Source: Mactromeris polynyma (taxonomy: Eukaryota > Mollusca > Bivalvia > Venerida > Mactridae). From it: a stretch of 64,000 nucleotides of DNA. Under the pieces are notes generated by a model. The model was not told where the DNA came from. It did no database searches and worked only from the letters and a program-made list of their open reading frames with translations. Positions 22,826-34,349 of this stretch are shown in pieces; positions within the stretch are counted from its first letter, which is position 1; each line of letters opens with the position of its first letter. The stretch is from NCBI GenBank assembly GCA_032209605.1, contig JASFXZ010000003.1, forward strand, positions 37,226,762 to 37,290,761, given 5' to 3'. A program made the translations under genes and the position numbers.

Positions 22826-23008
22826 CAGTAAAACTCAATAATAAGGCCACCTGTGGGACACTTAGACATTGGTCTTCTTAAGGTGGTGGTCTTAATATTG
22901 AGGTTATCCTAAAGACAAAAACAGGGACAATAGACTTGAAAATTGCATTCTTAATTTTGAGGTGGTCAAGATTTATGATTGAGGTGGTGTTTATGTGAGA
23001 TTTTACTG
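22826..23008. mobile_element. Pogo-like MITE, copy 1 (related to 56258-56435)
   Basis: The ends CAGTAAAACTCAATAATAAG and its partial inverse near 'gagattttactg' bound a 183-bp element. The interior shares 'gacttgaaaattg', 'ttcttaattttgaggtggtc' and 'attgaggtggt' with the element at 56258-56435. TIRs of the CAGTAAAAC type are usual for pogo/Tigger-related non-autonomous elements. The right flank is TA; the left TA is not intact. Confidence 0.65.
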
Positions 23009-23040
23009 TATATAAGATAGTCACACCAGTTAGATAGAAA

Positions 23041-23184
23041 TATAACCTTATCTTCAAATTCCTTCAGACTACTTGGGGCAGGACCTCCACCAGTCATCTT
23101 TGTCATTTCTCGCCTCTGTCTTTCTTTTTTCTTTATTGAGGACTTCAGGTCTGCCCACTCCTTTTTTACCTCATCTACGGTACG
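23041..23184 (-). pseudogene. Fragment of Harbinger-associated Myb/SANT (NAIF1-like) protein
   Basis: The minus-strand frame reads V-D-E-V-K-K-E-W-A-D-L-K-S-S-I-K-K-K followed by R-R-E-M-T-K-M-T-G-G-G-P-A-P-S. This is the second half of the Myb/SANT-like domain and the T-G-G-G-P-A linker of the NAIF1-type partner protein that travels with PIF/Harbinger transposases. An acceptor-like 'gtag' lies near its upstream edge. Only about 45 codons remain. Confidence 0.65.
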
Positions 23185-23439
23185 ATAAATGCAACATTGT
23201 GCATTTACACTAAATAGAGAAATGAATCATTACATATTTATTAAATGAAAAAGTGTGTGTCAGAAGGAAATGCAAAATATATTATTAAAACACAGAGCTA
23301 TATTCCTCGTCCCAGTTTCCTTTCCTTTTTTTTATTTTCATTTGCACTTGTCATTGTTGACATCGTCTGCTTTCTATCAGGTCTGCGCGACCGGATTTTA
23401 ACCGTTGATATGCGATTAATTGAATCTCCGGAAATGAAG

Positions 23440-23581
23440 AGTATTTACGAAGTTCGTAAGCGCGACGCCGTACGAAAATTAGTATGAAGGTGTCAGTGTT
23501 AGATTTCGTAAGAACTTCGTACGAAGACTTTCGTAGGACAACGAAGGTCATCTTCGTACGAAGTTAAGTGAAACGGCCCCC
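23440..23581 (-). mobile_element. Right end of a PIF/Harbinger-like element
   Basis: The sequence ends at about 23581 with GGGGCCGTTTCACTTAAC (read on the minus strand), followed inward by several copies of the palindrome CTTCGTACGAAG. The Myb-like fragment 250 bp inside supports a PIF/Harbinger origin. I could not find the opposite end, so the element is broken. Confidence 0.5.
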
Positions 23582-23639
23582 AGGGGCTGCATATAGCTGA
23601 ATTGTGAATTTGCTTGCCCTTTGTATATCTAGTGACAAT

Positions 23640-24060
23640 ATCATATTAAGTACTGTATTTCTATATCATGTTACCAGTCATGTTTTCCATTAGTTATTTT
23701 GTGCAGACATTACAAGTCGGTATATCTTGTGCATCAGTGATAACCCTAATCCTAGTTCATATGTTCGTGATTATAATAAAATTATAAGAACATTCACAAT
23801 ATGTCTGTTACTGTATTTAGCAATCACTACTGACCAGAAAGTTGGCAATTTGAAGAAACAAAAAATATGACAAGCAGTCTATGTAACATAGATTATGTAT
23901 CCGGTATGGCTAATACAGTTTCAACGTTTAAGCTGGGACTAATATATACATGTACATATTGGTCCCAGGTTTACGTTTCCGTTTGATATATCCATTTATC
24001 AAGGCTTAAAAGGGAGAATGCATGCATGCTAATCGGACATGTTTATTTCTAACGCGACCT
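23640..24060 (+). repeat. Dispersed repeat (inverted partner 49550-49830)
   Basis: Shared with the reverse complement of 49550-49830. Landmarks are 'atcttgtgcatcagtgataa', 'gttggcaat', 'tatgacaagcagtc', 'tgtatccggt' and 'taatcggacat'. This copy carries an extra segment with two 'gggac' blocks. Family unknown. Confidence 0.65.
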
Positions 24061-24907
24061 TGATATATTTCGGATAAGTATAACTATGGGTAATTCGCTT
24101 TAACCATGCGGTACAAACAAATATATAACGTTAGTTAACATCGTACTCGAATCGCAATGAAAACAAAGACCTATACCCAACTTTCGAGTTACTGTGGTCC
24201 GACCAACTTCCTATAGAATTATTGAAGGAAAATATCATCAAATCGCGATAATAAAAATCTCTATATATTATATCGTCTGAACAGACGGGGTCGGTATTAT
24301 TTTAAAATTATGCAATGAGATTGCAAATCTTTAATCGTTGCGTGCACATATGATGCATGTTTTTGTCAATTATTGTAATAAGGCATATCATGTTCCTGAA
24401 AGAAATATTTAAATTTGAAACATAACTATTTAGTTTTTATTCTGTCTAGACAGCTAATACAAATACTTTAACTTTAATAAAAACGACATATCATGTTCCT
24501 GAAAGAGATATTTAAATTTGAAACATAACTACTTAGTTTTTATTCTGCCCAGACAGCTAATACGAATACCTTAACTTTAATAAAAACGACATAATTTAGT
24601 TGTTTGCGCGTTAAATTATTCATGTATTGGAGATCAACATTTTTCCTTTTGTATTGTTACACCTCTTGAAACATGGACGTTCATGTATATATATTGCGCA
24701 TTAAACTACAACGAATGGTATAGAGAGTAGTAAATGTAATACTATGTTACTGTAAATCACCAACCTACGGTCGAACGTACAGGTCAAATGTCTGCTTAAT
24801 CGGAACCTAACTATAAAATCGCCACATTGTAACGTTGCAAAACAGAAGTTACATAGTTCTCATCTCTGACTTTCTTATCGAGCGCCAATCTGTCTGCAAT
24901 CACAATA
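24040..24907 (+). repeat. Duplicated segment, copy 1 (second copy about 33430-34335)
   Basis: The block parallels 33430-34335 in order: 'gcgtgcacatatgatg', 'tatcatgttcctgaaagaga', 'aactacaacgaatggtat', 'ggtcaaatgt', 'ctataaaa' and 'accaatctgtctgcaat'. Within this copy a 103-bp unit starting at 24384 is repeated at 24487, so it was tandemly duplicated here only. Similarity ends at about 24907. Confidence 0.75.
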
Positions 24908-24909
24908 CT

Positions 24910-25250
24910 GCTAGCGATTTATTGGCGATCAGTTTGCGATGAGAAACGCCGCACCCGGTTTTAAGTCCGAGTTAAAAGTAACTCGCTGCCCGCCCGATTC
25001 CCAAATATGACCCGGCAGCCACAAGGAGTCCCGTGGGGCCCCGGCCGAAAATGCCTAGACATCCGTCGCAAACTACTCGCAAACCCATCGTAAGCTAATT
25101 GTGACTGGGGTATAAACGCCGACCGATGCCTAGAAATCGCACGCGCCGCCCGGCTACCGCTTTAATTGTGACTTAGGCATTACAAAGATAGTTCAAAGTA
25201 TGCCCCTGGGGTCAATATCTGTCCTGCTAGGGGAAACATTGTTTACATCA
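24910..25250. other. GC-rich island
   Basis: Markedly richer in G and C than its surroundings, with repeated 'gcctagacatc'/'gcctagaaatcgc'-type words. It lies between two repeat copies and replaces the sequence found after the homologous breakpoint near 34336. It is probably another repeat insertion; no coding frame is supported. Confidence 0.4.
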
Positions 25251-25757
25251 ATTAATACACCTTTGTAAATATAAAGTAAATTTGGTAACCAGGCCAGACC
25301 AACAAGGGTAAGTAAATTTTTGACCGACATATATTATTAGGTCTATAGTTGTTGCCCTTGGATTATAAAAAAGAATTATTTTGTCTCATCTTGTTTGTTA
25401 ATTATTAGTCCTTCACATTGCCATGAATATTTCAATAGTCTAAGCAGGTTTTAGAAGAATATGTTCCGACAGGGCCTGACTGATGGATGTAACTATGATG
25501 TCACTTGCACCACATAGGGAAATCTTGAAACCTATAAGGTAAATATGTATACCAGTGACTTGATGAACAAATGTTCATCAAGATACAATTATCATTGGTG
25601 CTTGGGCGTTTGGAAATCGTGTGATGTAAACCAGTAGAAGGTATTTTTGTTATATATCGTCTAGTGACCTGGTTCGCCATGTATGACATATACTGACCGG
25701 GTATTATCCCGTAGCAGGTCACTAGATGACTATGGAACGAATTTTCCGCACCGAAGA

Positions 25758-25837
25758 ACATAGTACTTCCTAGCATTAAAGTGTATACATTTTCAAAATT
25801 AATCATAATAGGCACATCTCAGACAATCAAGTTTCAT
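25758..25837 (+). repeat. 80-bp patch duplicated from 28851-28930
   Basis: Begins 'acatagtacttcctagcatt' and ends 'caagtttcat', as does 28851-28930, in the same orientation with only a few differences. In copy 1 of the surrounding repeat the same place holds about 31 unrelated bases, so the patch replaced or filled a break. Confidence 0.8.
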
Positions 25838-26219
25838 GTGATAAGCGAATCAATATAAGTCTTTCCATACCGAAGTAAGTAATCTATTTCCATACCAACA
25901 TGAGAGACAATTGTATTACTAAATGGATTCGGGTATTCATATATTGAATCAATGATTGTAGAATTCTCTTTGATTCACCCTACACTGGCTAGCGACAACA
26001 CATGATGTTTGTTGATGGCCTAATTTGTTTCACAATACAACAATAAACTATTACGTACTTTGTCTAACATTTAATGAATTGATCTAATCTTAGTTCAGTG
26101 ACCCCAGTCATATGATGTCGGTTACACAGAACGTCTAATCGAGAGCAGACAATATTAATATACATGTATATAAATATTCCTTTATGCACTCATTTTTGTA
26201 CAAAACAGTTTACTGTTTA

Positions 26220-27239
26220 ATGTGGGTTCACACTATGAACGTTTGTACCAGCGTTGGCCAGCGTTTGAAAAGTCTAAGGAATGAGCCCAAACGTCGGCGA
26301 AATTACGTTCGCGAAAAGGATTTTTTTCATTCACACTACGAACGTTTTATATCTGTCGAAATCAACTTTTACGAACGTTTCCTAGCGCTTGGCATCATTT
26401 ACCAGCGTTGTATTTATGTTCTATTAGCATAGGCGAACTTTTGCCAACGTAGATGTAGCGTATGTGCAGCGGTCGCCGACTTAGTCCAAATTAGACGAAC
26501 GAATACTCAGCATAGGTAAGCTGAGGTCAGCGTCAGGCGACGTCTGTATACAGCCGAACGTTCGTGGACACTTCCTGGCAGTCTTGTTTTGATAGAAGAA
26601 GTGGTCACATCTCTCCGTCTCCCTTCTGTGTATTTGGTTGCTGTAAAGTTTCGCTTTATGTATCCGAATTGTAATCGGCATACGCTCGAAAACGTTTGGG
26701 TCGCGCTGGTAGTGCGTTGCTGACCGCTGACAAAAACTTGCAAACGTTCAGTTCGTTCGCAAAAGTTGTTGAACGTTGTTGGAAGTTGGCTTGCGTCAGG
26801 CTTCGTTAGGATCCGTTGTCCAAAGTTCACCTAAGTTACGGGTACGCTGTGGAAAGTTCTCCTACGCTAGCCCCTTGCGTTACCATCGCGTTCATTGCGT
26901 CGGGTACCCGTTGGCCTCCGTTGGACAAGCGTTTGGCTACGTTCACCACCACCAGCGTCTCAGTCGATGTTTGCCAACGGAGTCCAACTTAGGCAAACTC
27001 GGTACAACTAAATCCAGCGTTCAGAAACGTTTACAAACGGAGCACAACTTACACCAACGTTTATTTCCAAACGTCGTCAAAGTTTTGGCATGTTAAAAAT
27101 TTTCAACGAACACATCGTTCGTCAGCATTCGCAAGCGTACATCAACTCTTATAAACTTTTAACAACTTTTACTAGCGGAGCTGGACGTTTGCCCAAACGT
27201 CGGTAAACGTCGGTCCAAACGTCGGAGTGTGAACCCAGC
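26220..27239. mobile_element. 1.02-kb inverted-terminal-repeat element made of AACGTT/CCAACG-type motifs
   Basis: The ends are TGGGTTCACACTATGAACG (left) and, inverted, TGGGTTCACACTCCGACG (right). Flanking TTTA at 26216-26219 and 27240-27243 is a candidate 4-bp target duplication. The uninterrupted copy 1 near 940-975 marks the empty site. The whole interior is filled with short variants of 'aacgtttg', 'ccagcgtt' and 'caacgttgg' in both orientations. There is no transposase; long frames here are by-products of the motif. It is a non-autonomous DNA transposon of undetermined superfamily. Confidence 0.75.
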
Positions 27240-27489
27240 TTTATCAGGGTATGTGTCCTAGATTTAGATTGATATCTTCATTTTCTTCGAGGTATAAACG
27301 TGTGAATGTCACCCGATGCACGCTGAAATAATATGTTTACTTGAAGCGTGACCTTGACATCAGCCTCATTACTGTGTAAACAGGATGAATGATTGCCGCG
27401 GATTAACTACTGTTATCAACATTTTCATAACATTTCAATTCTGCGTCCAATGTCTATCGGTCTATGACGAGAACATATTATTCTTAGAT

Positions 27490-30170
27490 GTATTAATGCA
27501 ATTGAAGTTTGAATAAACTTCCATTTAGAGCCATTTACTTATCTAAAACTGGCTATTAAGAAAATGTGAAACAAGATCTTTCACATTGGAGAAATTACAT
27601 TGAATACACCTGCAAAATAGCACAGTAAAATGGCAGTGATTTCAATAAATGTATGCATATAACTCTAAACCATCAATGCAAAAATAAACAGTTTGTTATC
27701 ATGTACGCTTCAAAATAACATGAACAATCCTAAGGTTTACAGCAAGATAATACTATGTAGTACAAGAAAAAACAATGATGCATAGCATCAAGTCGGCGCA
27801 GAACCTATTGTACAAAGAAAGCTTAAATGTTTATGAGTGTGTTGGAAAAGATATGATGTTTGGTTAAAGATGTGTCTTCTTAGGAAACTGCTTCAACCAC
27901 ACAATTGCGAGGTAATGGTTATTAATACATAATTGGTTACAGGAGTGTTTGTGCCAAAAGTGATTGGTCTTGAGACAATGAGTGCCATATGAAATAGTTC
28001 CTACAAGATTTTTTGGTGAAATGTTAAAATTTGTATATAGTGAGCAAACATAAGTCACATGTATATACAATTTTAGCAAACGAAACTATATATATGACAT
28101 GTGGCCAGTCATGTTCTTATGCATGTTTCTATTCATACACATTTAAGTATTCGTGACTTTTATGAATTGTATTGGACTGTTGATCAAGTTTGAGACAAAT
28201 TAGCACTGTGTGAACAGTCTCTACTATGAAATGGTCAATTTTTGCAATAGACCATTTCTAATGGAAAATTTATGGATTTTAGAAACATCACCATAACAAC
28301 AAAATGCAGAATATTTATTTTATTATTTACATACGTTAAATGTTTCTGTGATCTTAATACAAAAAAGGTTACCATAGCAGCCGATAATATAAAACTTCCA
28401 TAATAGTGCCCACAATATCATTTTCACAAGGATTGCCATAATATCTATGTCAAGGTACTAATAAGAAACAATATTTCCAACGGTTTGAATGAAAATGATT
28501 GTATTAATATCTATTTATGTATCTGCTTTGAAGTGTACAATCTTTCAGTAAAGAGAAACGACTTGTGTCGAAATAGCTCTGAATTTCCGCAAAATTAGTT
28601 GCTAGAGGTTATGCAAAAGTATAAAACATAGCCTTCAATCCAGATATCTCATCCTAATCCAAAGACAACAATGAAAATCCGGTGATGGATTTCCAATATT
28701 TTTGCATAATTAGGAAATTAAATTTAGACAAATATGGTTGCTATGGTAACCAAAATCTAAAAAAACATAAAAAAATATTTTTTATTGTTTTACACAACCA
28801 ATTTAAATGCAAATACAATAACATGCAACTATAATCCCCTTTGGTTAATTACATAGTACTTCCTAGCATTAAAGTGTATACATTTTCAAAAATAATCATA
28901 ATAGGCACATCTCAGACACTCAAGTTTCATCAAATGTTAACTAGATCTTCTACAAGTTACATAACTTGAACTTAGATGTATGTGATAACATAAACAAAGT
29001 AAACATTTTAAGCAAGACTTCAATAGTCAGTGAAACTTAGCATACAGAAGTGCAACATAAAAAGTTAATACAGTTGCTATGACAACCATTACCTAAAACA
29101 GTGTAAATATTGATAATTTTTCACAAAATTCAATAGAGAAACTTAGTGTTTTGCCAGATGTAGTATACATTTACACATGTTCTATTAGAAAGTGATAGTA
29201 AAAATTTAATAGACTCAAGTTTAATTTGTATTGTAAAATCACATCAAGTGCATACACTACACAGCTACCAGGAAAAGTTCAACACTGGTCAATTCCAGAC
29301 AACTAAAACATTCAGCTCCATATCATTTATAGGCCTTAATAATCACTGTTCTTTGAACACACAAAAAAGTGACACATAAGCTAACAGTCAAATTGCAGTA
29401 AATTCTGAATAGTATTTATTTCCAATAACAGAAAGTCTAAATAATTCTTAATTCTCATTTATATTACTAATGATAAAATGGCTATACAACATTACATTTA
29501 TTTGTTCAGATAACTATACAAACTATAACTATTGCAGCACAAAGATGTAGAGTAAGATATTTATGTAAATGAAGCTGGAAACATCAAAGTATAAAAACAG
29601 TTGCTATGCCAATAACTATAGTTTATACATGATATCAATATTCCAGATATTGGTATTCTATCAGGGAGACCAGATATATCAACATTCCTTTTGAAGATTC
29701 TTATATCTTTATTGTGTATTCTTGGGGACATACATCAGTCCTGGTCTTGTTGACATCATTCTGAAAAAAGTAAACCCATATTAAAGAAAAGTATTTTCTG
29801 TATGTGGATTATACAGATGTATAACTACACATCATAAATAAAAAAATAAACTTCAAAAGCCTAGTACCATGTACTGAGGTTATTGTTTAGCAAACATTAA
29901 TTAATTGAATATAATTTCATGAAGTAAATGTAAATCTGAAGAATATTCTAAAATCAATCTATAGGGATTACCAGTTATTACAGAAGTATTATATAAATAT
30001 CAGATCATATGGAGGGTGATAGCATATAATGTTAACCCGAGAAAGTTAACGTTAACCAAGGCGTAAGGAGGTTGACATTAACATTTCGTGGGTTAACATT
30101 ATATGCTATCACTCTCCATATTTTTATATTGAAATATAAAACAATAAAGTCAATGTGAAACAGAAACAAT
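27490..30170. other. Long AT-rich non-coding region with possible minus-strand last exon
   Basis: No long frame. On the minus strand a 'tttttttcag' acceptor near 29765 is followed by a short frame (M-M-S-T-R-P-G-L-M-Y-V-P-K-N-T-Q) ending in TAA at about 29717, with AATAAA overlapping the stop. The lower-numbered sequence could then be a long 3' untranslated region of a minus-strand gene, but no upstream exon was found. The 80-bp donor of the 25758 patch (28851-28930) lies here. Confidence 0.25.
28736..28751. promoter_or_regulatory. X-box-like motif GGTTGCTATGGTAACC
   Basis: This 16-mer fits the RFX X-box consensus (GTTGCYATGGYAAC type). Weaker versions occur at 28367-28380, 29073-29087 and about 29600-29613. 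The match is seen; any RFX binding is inference, and such words also occur in repeats. Confidence 0.35.
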
Positions 30171-30217
30171 TAAGTGTTTGCAGGTTTATTAGGACTGATA
30201 CGTATATTTAAACATGC

Positions 30218-32075
30218 GGGCCCGTTTTATCAATATTCGTACGAACGAGCGTTCGTAAGATACGAAATGTTTATAAGAATTGTCTTACGAAAATACTTAC
30301 GACCGTATTATCAACGCGGTCGTAAGAATGACAGTGATCTTACGAATAAGAATGTTCGTGCGCACAGTAAAACAGTACACGCTCTTCACGGGGAGGTAAA
30401 ACGAGACGTATTTAGCGGGTGTCAGGACACTACGGACCACGGGCATTACGGACCAGACTGTTCGGATCATTTTTAGGGACATAACGGGCCAAGCATTTTT
30501 TTTTAAAAAGACCTTCAATAATGTTTACCTTTAACGAATACAGAAACTGATTGTTATATGATCATTATTCATGATTTTATGGTAAATTCGAGGTTAGATC
30601 GATACATATATAAGAATATCAACCAACATTTAACACAGCATGATTATGCATGTCGCACTGGAAAACTTCCTTGTATAAAAGGAGCCCAAAATTATGAATT
30701 AAAGACGTTTTATCCATTGTAGCAACAGCACTAAATGAGCCCATTCAAATATTTTCACTATATTAACACGATATTTTGAAGTTTTAATAATACAAACCGA
30801 TATTTAGACATGCATTTGTTTCTTCATCAAAAACATTTCAAGTTTTCATTGTGCCATTTTTTTTAAACCTCTACCACCTTACATTTTAAGGTTTAAGTCT
30901 TGTCATTTATTGAAAAAAACTTAAAAGCGGCAAGGCATATTCATGTAAACTACTAGGCAAACCAACTTCTCAGAGAAAGACGAGAAAACTTTGGTGGACA
31001 GCTGCTGAAAAGTACTAAGACAACGTAACAGAACACTTAACAGTATTCAATACTAACCAGTTGGCTGTATCACCCCACACCGATGCTCTCCTCCCACTTA
31101 CGTCACTATACTGTTGCTACCTTCATGTACATGCAGAGGGATGTGCACCCAGTGTGGGGCTCGACCCCACACAACTCTCGCATGGTTTCGTCACACTCTA
31201 CTATACAGCTTAAGAACTAGTATATTGAGTGGTATTCTAGCTCAGAAGAATTAAACCTTGCTTAAATAATTTCTTGAGTTTTAACTAGAAGATTTAATTT
31301 ATTGAGGATTTAAAACTTTATTTTGCAGACAAATATCATTGAGGATGTCATTCAGCTGGTGATGTTAATGATGCAGATTATTGTTAAAGAAAATGTGAAG
31401 TGCTGCTTAAAGTCACAACCACAGTAATTCTAATGATTTAGAAACGTTCATATAATAAATAGGAACAATCAAACAAACCATTAAATTGCCAAATGATAAT
31501 AATTTTCCTGTCTTAAATTAATATATATTCACTCAGTTCATGTCTTAACTGTTTAAAATTAGGCTTAGCAGTACTCAAATAACAATATTCAATTTAAAAG
31601 GTTGTATGACATAGTTGAATCTGTACTTTGAATGTAAACCATACATTTTAATTACATGTACAATGCCACATACACACTTCTTATTCCATCTTCAAATTAC
31701 TTTTTGGTTGTCAGTACTTTTACTTTGCGACTGATAATAACTTTGTTTGACTACTGTACCAGCTAGTATATATGGAATCATCTTATACTTAGAAGATAAC
31801 AATAAATACTTATTAATGTATTTTTTTTTCAGAAATGCCAGACAATTTCATGTGATATGAAGTAGATGAATTTATAAAAAAAGTTTATAACTGTTGTTGG
31901 TTAATGAGAAATATTAATATCATTTTTGTTACGAACGTTACGAATGCCTATAACCATTCGTAGCATTTTCGTTAAAACTTACGAATTCGTAGCGACTGCA
32001 TGCGTACGAAAACGAGAACGTCGTAAGAAAATCTTACGAACATTTTGTGCTTAAGCATGTTGATAAAACGGGCCC
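30218..32075. mobile_element. PIF/Harbinger-like non-autonomous element
   Basis: Both ends are GGGCCCGTTTTATCAA in inverted orientation (30218 onward and ending at 32075). Subterminal regions on both sides are filled with 'ttcgtacgaa' and 'tcttacgaa'-type words, as at the 23581 end. The 1.86-kb interior has no transposase. Flanking bases do not give a clear target duplication, so the element may be recombined. Assignment to PIF/Harbinger rests on the GGG-CGTTT end style. Confidence 0.65.
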
Positions 32076-32299
32076 TTTATCTTAATACAAAGAATATTTT
32101 AGCAGTTATGACTAACTAAACATCTTCTTGCTTCCAATTTGATTTTAAAAGTATCACCTATCATTACAAAGAACATATAGTAAAAATCAGTCAAATTTTC
32201 CATTTCCAAATGTTTCGGGGTTAATAAAATTGTTAATCATAATTTCCAATAGGTGGAAACATTTTAGCAGATATGTCGGGTTTCTTGATAAAATGAACA

Positions 32300-32985
32300 A
32301 TATAAACAAAGTTATGGCCCTTGACTTAAAATATAGCCTACAGAGTATGCAATCTTGTGTCACTCATATCTCCAAAAGTATAAGAGCCAGAGTCATTAAA
32401 CTTTACAGGAATGTTCACCAGCATGTGAAGTTGTGCACCTGGGGATTCATGTTTGACTGTGCCCAGTAAGTGCAAAGTTATGGCCCTTGACTTAGTTAAA
32501 ATATAGCCTACAGAGTATGCAATCTTGTGTCACTCATATCTCCAAAATTATATGAGCCAGAGGCATTAAACTTTACAGGAATGTTCACCAGCATGTGAAG
32601 TTATGCACCTTGGGTTTCATGATTGGCTGTGCCAAGTAAGTGCAAAGTTTTGGTCCTTGACTTAGTTAAAACATAGCCTACAGAGTAAGCAATCTTGTGT
32701 CACTTATATCTCCAAAAATATATGAGCCAGAGTCATAAGACTTTACAGGAATGTTCACATACCTGTTTAGTTGTGCACCTGGGGTTTCATGTATGGTTAC
32801 GCCCAGTAAGTGCAAAGTTATGGCCATTGACTTATCACCATAATCAGTACCGTTGTTTACTTGGCAATTTTGATATCCATTCACAAACTATGAGCAGAAT
32901 AATAGCATTTGCTTTTGTGACAAAGGCTGCAAGTGGGGGCATCTGTGTCATATGGACGCATTCTAGTTTCTATAATTTCGAATAC
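32300..32985 (+). repeat. About 170-bp tandem repeat, three copies plus a partial, with a bivalve-type tail
   Basis: Units start at about 32313, 32479, 32649 and (partial) 32819 with 'tatggcccttgactta' and include 'caatcttgtgtcact', 'tacaggaatgttca' and 'gtgcacctggg'. The array ends in 'gggggcatctgtgtcatatg', a tail common in bivalve dispersed repeats. Confidence 0.8.
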
Positions 32986-33425
32986 ACTAGATATTGCGGT
33001 GTAGGCGTGAACGGTATCCAACAATGCGATTATACAAGCTAATTAACATCGAGTGCATTTTATAAAGAAGAATTAGGGGGAAATGTGACCTTTTTATAGA
33101 AAAGCTTTGAGATACATATTGGTGGTTAATTATAGGGTGACATAATCTTTTTGAATCTGTAAAGGCATGACATTTAACATAGGTAAGCTTAATTAAATAT
33201 TATACATAACATTTACCATCGATTAGATATAATTATCAATTCACATATGACGATGATATAAACTTATTGCGCTCCATCATCAAAAATACATGTTCATCCA
33301 TTATTAATGTGCCTGACAAAATAAGTACGTGTATTGGTCAATGTCATTAAAATTTCTGTTAGAAAGCAATAGAGACCACTTGAAACATAGACATGCATCA
33401 ATATGATATATGTTACAACCAGGGA
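32986..33425. other. Non-coding stretch, nothing recognised
   Basis: AT-rich, no supported exon or element end. Confidence 0.4.
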
Positions 33426-33429
33426 CCGC

Positions 33430-34335
33430 ACATGTGTGTGTTTAGTTACAACGAATGGTATAGAAAGTAAGGATGATATGTCTTCAGGAATATCATATCC
33501 TCTAAAAATTAAGCGATGAAATTGCAATTCTTTGATTGTTGCGTGCACATATGATGTTTTGACACTAATTGTTATAAGGCCTATCATGTTCCTGAAAGAG
33601 ATATTTGAATTTGAAACATAACAACTTAGTTGTTATTCAGATAAAACAAATACATTTTTGTACCTTATTTTTAATAAAAACTACATCATTTTGTTGTTAA
33701 ATTATTCATGTACTGGAGATTTACAGTTTTCCCTTCGTAATGTTACACCACTTGAAACATGGAGATGCATATATACTTTGCGCATTAAACTACAACGAAT
33801 GGTATGGAGAGTAGTAAATGTATGTTATGGTAAACCACCAATCTACGGTCGAAACTATGTTTTGACAAATGAAAATGCAACAGCAGCATAAAATTGAATA
33901 CAGGTATTTTGCCGACAGAAATACTATACCATGATGTTAGTGTAACATAAAGAATAAAGTGAAAATTTCTCGAAATCTTCGCAGTGAAAAACCGCCACAA
34001 AAGTATGTTAGTCTAGCCGCCCAGATCACTTTATATATTTAGAAACTCAGCTACACGTTTTGGAGTATCGCCACATTGAGGTCGATGGCACAATCCATCA
34101 AAAACTTTATTAACGCGTACATGTACTGTAGTAATTGGGTCTGAAATGTAGCATAGATAATATGGACTTGGGCTAAAGCCTCAGGCCCAAAACAAACAGG
34201 TCAAATGTATGTCTGCTTAATTGGAACCTGGCTATAAAACCGTCCACATTGTAACGAAACCGAAGTTACATAATTCCTATCTCTAATTTTCTTATCACGC
34301 ACCAATCTGTCTGCAATAACAATACTGCTAGCGGT
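33430..34335 (+). repeat. Duplicated segment, copy 2 (first copy 24040-24907)
   Basis: Matches 24040-24907 in order, without the internal 103-bp duplication. It carries a promoter-like end (CTATAAAAC at 34232) that the other copy also has in altered form. Similarity is lost just before the short exon at 34350. Confidence 0.75.
34232..34240 (+). promoter_or_regulatory. TATA-like box upstream of a short first exon
   Basis: CTATAAAAC lies about 118 bp before an ATG that opens a 19-codon frame ending at a good splice donor. The homologous position in the first copy reads 'actataaaatc'. The spacing suits a core promoter; no expression evidence is available. Confidence 0.4.
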
Positions 34336-34349
34336 CAAAACTGCAGTAA

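Larger units (their letters stand above)
25262..27480. repeat. Dispersed repeat, copy 2 (first copy 1-1185), interrupted
   Basis: Homologous to 1-1185 throughout, but with two differences: an 80-bp patch at 25758-25837 that matches 28851-28930, and a 1.02-kb inserted element at 26220-27239. Similarity resumes exactly after the insertion ('atgtgtcctag') and runs to 'gtctatgacgagaa' near 27475. Confidence 0.8.

Noticed and set aside
26184..27096. Open frames of 82-107 codons in several frames
   Set aside because: All lie inside the AACGTT-motif element; translations are repetitive and have no domain.
32313..32985. CRISPR-like array (regular ~170-bp units)
   Set aside because: Units are long and similar throughout without unique spacers, and the setting is eukaryotic; it is a tandem repeat.
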